DNA from: Lactiplantibacillus plajomi
GTDB taxonomy: Bacteria > Bacillota > Bacilli > Lactobacillales > Lactobacillaceae
Direction of reading: 5' to 3'
Assembly: GCF_005405405.1 (NCBI RefSeq)
Contig: NZ_BJDZ01000029.1
Span: 1 to 38,053, forward strand
Length of the DNA stretch: 38,053 nt
Shown: positions 35,765 through 38,053 of the stretch, one piece after another
Numbering within the stretch: the first letter of the stretch is position 1
How the letters are laid out: every line of letters starts with the position of its first letter
Notes under the pieces: model-generated
The model's input: only the letters and a program-made list of their open reading frames with translations
What the model was told of the DNA's origin: nothing
Databases searched by the model: none
Program-made: the position numbers and the translations under genes

Positions 35765-38002
35765 CTAGCTTAGTTGGATAGCTTGAATAGAAAATACTTG
35801 ATCTGCAAATTTATACTGTACTTTAATCGCATCATCGAACTTCTCTATTCCAATCACGTTGTCGGTTGAAAAGTTTTCCCGGAACTCCTGAGCAATTTTT
35901 ATAGGTACAGATAAGCTTCCACTTCCACCCTGAAATTCATACTCAAATTTCTGAGTATCGGCAACGTAGTGTCCAATTTTGATATCATCTGCAAATACAG
36001 TTCCAATCCACTTCAATAGCTCTGAAACAGATGCAGCATCCAACCAATTGTTATAAGCCAGTTCTAATATCTGTTGTTCCGCTTCAATTCTACTATGCAG
36101 ACCATTTAAAAATTTACGCTCTTCATCAACTTTGCTTTCTAAATGCATGATTTCGTCACTAGCCTTTTCAGACTCCTCACCGCTATTATCCTCTGCAGTC
36201 ATCAAGAGTTTCCTTTTATAGTCTAGTACACGTTCATCAAATACACTTTCTTCTTCAAATTCTCCACGCTCAAGTGGCGCTTCATTATAGGCCTTTTCCA
36301 TTAAGTAATTAGCCATATTTGTTAGACGTTCTTTTAGTTCCTTGATTCTAACCTGATTTGTTTGCAACTTTTCTTGTGCAGATTTCCGTAAAGATTCTTC
36401 ATCCTCAACGTACCTTACCCGTAAGTTGTTTTTGATTTCATCCTCATCAAGGGACATCAATCTTTCATTAAAGGCCGCATAATTACTGCGCAAATTGCTA
36501 GCCATCAGACTGTCCCATTCTTCTTGATCTTGCTCCAGTTTTCGATCCGCTGCTTCTTTTGCCTGCCCCATAACAGCCAATTCACTTTCTTGGTCAGCTA
36601 TCTCCTGTTTCAGTTCCTCTGTTCTCTGTGGTGTAAGAACTTGATCACGAAGAATACCCCGATTAATTTCTAATTTTTCGTACTTTTTCTTCATGACTAG
36701 CAAAACACCAGTACCAATAATAAGATCACTCGGTCGACTATCATGATTGGTCACTTTAATAAAATAGTCAAGATCACGTTGGCTTGCAGCCATCATATCC
36801 CACGTAAAACCGAATGCATTGGCAGAATTATTAAGATACTCTTCATCAGTTAATTTCCGTAACTTTTTAATGAATTTGGGCGACTTTTGCATTAACAATG
36901 CGAGTTCTGCCGGCATAACACCACCAGCCAGCAATTCATTCGCACGAGCCTCATTTTCTTTAAAGTAATCCAAATCTTCATCAAATACAGCCTCTGCTGC
37001 TTCCCTACTATCAGATAACTCAATCGCATCCATTTTATCTAACAGAGGTTTTCTTGAAGATTCACCCAATTTCGTTAAGCAAGTCATTCGTGCGTCCCAA
37101 AAGTCGCCCAAGTTAATTTGCAACCTGACCGTCTCGAGTAAATAGTCGTTCGTCTCATCAAACTCTTGGAAAAAGGTCAATAACGCGTCTTGGTCTTGCT
37201 CTTGTAGTTTTCCTTCATCATCAACAAGCCTACCAGCAGCCTTTAGAGCTGCAGCGCATTTAGTTCTAAATTGAGCAACATCATATTTACCTAATTGTTC
37301 CAAATAGCTTATGACCTGGCGCCAGTCATTGTTCTGAATAACATTATCAATAATGAGACTTTCTGTACGTACATGCTCTTCATCGTTGGTTAGCGGTAAA
37401 TTGTCAATAAGGTTTAATACTTCACTATCAACAGAATCACCATTCAATAATTCATCAACTTTACTTCTAAACATTTGAACGTTAGAGTCTTGCGCCTCCA
37501 GAAATGCTTTAATTCGCATAAGCGTTTCAACTACTGTTGTATCAAAGTCTATCTCCCAAACTGTGATACCATTAGATTCAGCTGCAAAGTTTAGCACTTG
37601 CATCCTTTGTTCATTTAAAATTGAAAAAATAATATTATTAACAGGCATCCTACCAACTTCTTGGTTTTCAAATGACCATCTAAACTCTCCAGTCGTCATC
37701 CCTAAGCCTAAGCTTCCGTTATTTCGAACCATTGTCGTATCTAAGAAAAAGATAGTCTGTTGATAATCCAGACCGATTTCATTTTGTAAATTTTCAATTT
37801 TTTTATGTTCAATATTAAGCGTTGATAAATGCTTATTATTTTCCGCATTACCAACCACGTTTCTGATCTTCTCTCTAAATTCAGTGTCAACAATCCCCGC
37901 TCCCAATTGGACACTCTCTGTATCAGTAACCTCATTTGCAAACTTTTTTAACCCGACGAATTTACAATTGAAGTGCAACAAATGATCAAAAAGAAGACTC
38001 AC
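35765..38002 (-). CDS. Large coiled-coil protein of unknown function next to TelA/XpaC
   Basis: A 745-residue acidic protein. Residues ~75-150 (FFLDTTMVRNNGSLGLGMTTGEFRWSF and following) resemble the strand-rich, PH-like domain found at the start of some bacterial stress proteins; this is a weak call. A helical middle follows, then coiled coil at about 430-690, rich in Glu, Lys and Gln, then a small strand-rich end. GTG start at 38002 with AAGGA 8 bases before it; an in-frame stop lies just upstream, so the gene is complete. I do not recognise a family. It lies upstream of telA and xpaC in the same direction, separated by an AT-rich gap of about 200 bases. Confidence 0.8.
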   Translation of the reverse strand: MSLLFDHLLHFNCKFVGLKKFANEVTDTESVQLGAGIVDTEFREKIRNVVGNAENNKHLSTLNIEHKKIENLQNEIGLDYQQTIFFLDTTMVRNNGSLGLGMTTGEFRWSFENQEVGRMPVNNIIFSILNEQRMQVLNFAAESNGITVWEIDFDTTVVETLMRIKAFLEAQDSNVQMFRSKVDELLNGDSVDSEVLNLIDNLPLTNDEEHVRTESLIIDNVIQNNDWRQVISYLEQLGKYDVAQFRTKCAAALKAAGRLVDDEGKLQEQDQDALLTFFQEFDETNDYLLETVRLQINLGDFWDARMTCLTKLGESSRKPLLDKMDAIELSDSREAAEAVFDEDLDYFKENEARANELLAGGVMPAELALLMQKSPKFIKKLRKLTDEEYLNNSANAFGFTWDMMAASQRDLDYFIKVTNHDSRPSDLIIGTGVLLVMKKKYEKLEINRGILRDQVLTPQRTEELKQEIADQESELAVMGQAKEAADRKLEQDQEEWDSLMASNLRSNYAAFNERLMSLDEDEIKNNLRVRYVEDEESLRKSAQEKLQTNQVRIKELKERLTNMANYLMEKAYNEAPLERGEFEEESVFDERVLDYKRKLLMTAEDNSGEESEKASDEIMHLESKVDEERKFLNGLHSRIEAEQQILELAYNNWLDAASVSELLKWIGTVFADDIKIGHYVADTQKFEYEFQGGSGSLSVPIKIAQEFRENFSTDNVIGIEKFDDAIKVQYKFADQVFSIQAIQLS

Positions 38003-38044
38003 AGCCTGAGTCCTTGTAAAATATAGTCACCACAACTTACTTAC

Positions 38045-38051
38045 AAGGAGG
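38045..38051 (+). promoter_or_regulatory. Ribosome site of a gene beyond the right edge
   Basis: A perfect AAGGAGG two bases before the window ends suggests a rightward gene starting outside, divergent from the 745-residue gene. Confidence 0.5.
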
Positions 38052-38053
38052 AC

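Overview
The window looks like a chromosomal segment of a lactic acid bacterium of the family Lactobacillaceae (heterofermentative lactobacillus type; the species is not resolved). The reasons are strong AGGAGG ribosome sites, a citrate lyase operon, a LAB-style type I-E CRISPR-Cas locus with a Cas2-DnaQ fusion, and small Mor-like/DUF2628 genes. Base composition is moderate to GC-rich in most of the window and clearly more AT-rich from about 33.4 kb to the right end.

Left part (1-6.4 kb): a leftward citrate lyase operon in the order citD-citE-citF-citC, with a good promoter and terminator. A LysR-type regulator is divergently encoded. citF appears broken by an internal 5' deletion. A DUF421/DUF3290 membrane pair follows. 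The first 450 bases hold no gene but contain a highly foldable element.

CRISPR part (6.5-19.1 kb): a 40-repeat type I-E array lies downstream of a complete leftward operon cas3-cse1-cse2-cas7-cas5-cas6-cas1-cas2/dnaQ. Only 29 bases separate cas2 from the array. Upstream of cas3 is a separate two-repeat unit with its own -10 box and terminator-like hairpin. Its single spacer matches the predicted cas3 promoter at the seed end, with mismatches at spacer positions 6, 12 and 18 (the bases that type I-E Cascade does not pair) and at 16. I read this as a crRNA-like guide (CreR type) that directs Cascade to repress its own operon. It is the most interesting item in the window. The flank of the matched site (5'-AAT) also agrees with the PAM base inferred from the main array, where the base after every repeat is T or C.

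Middle part (19.1-25.8 kb): a PadR regulator with a membrane partner, a phosphoenolpyruvate synthase (ppsA), and a leftward redox operon trxB-trxA-dsbA/frnE plus an unlisted 39-residue CGPEGC protein. An ArsR-rhodanese regulator lies upstream. The same operator-like palindrome sits just after the -10 box of both the regulator and the redox operon. trxB has lost its CxxC active site and its frame through a short deletion.

Right part (25.8-38.05 kb): two copies of a Mor-like HTH plus DUF2628 membrane protein module, WYL and MerR regulators, a fumarate reductase-like flavoprotein with two FMN-attachment motifs, a maltose acetyltransferase-like enzyme and a GNAT acetyltransferase. A cluster of DnaA-box-like sites follows. 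The window ends with an AT-rich three-gene unit: a 745-residue coiled-coil protein, TelA-like and XpaC-like.
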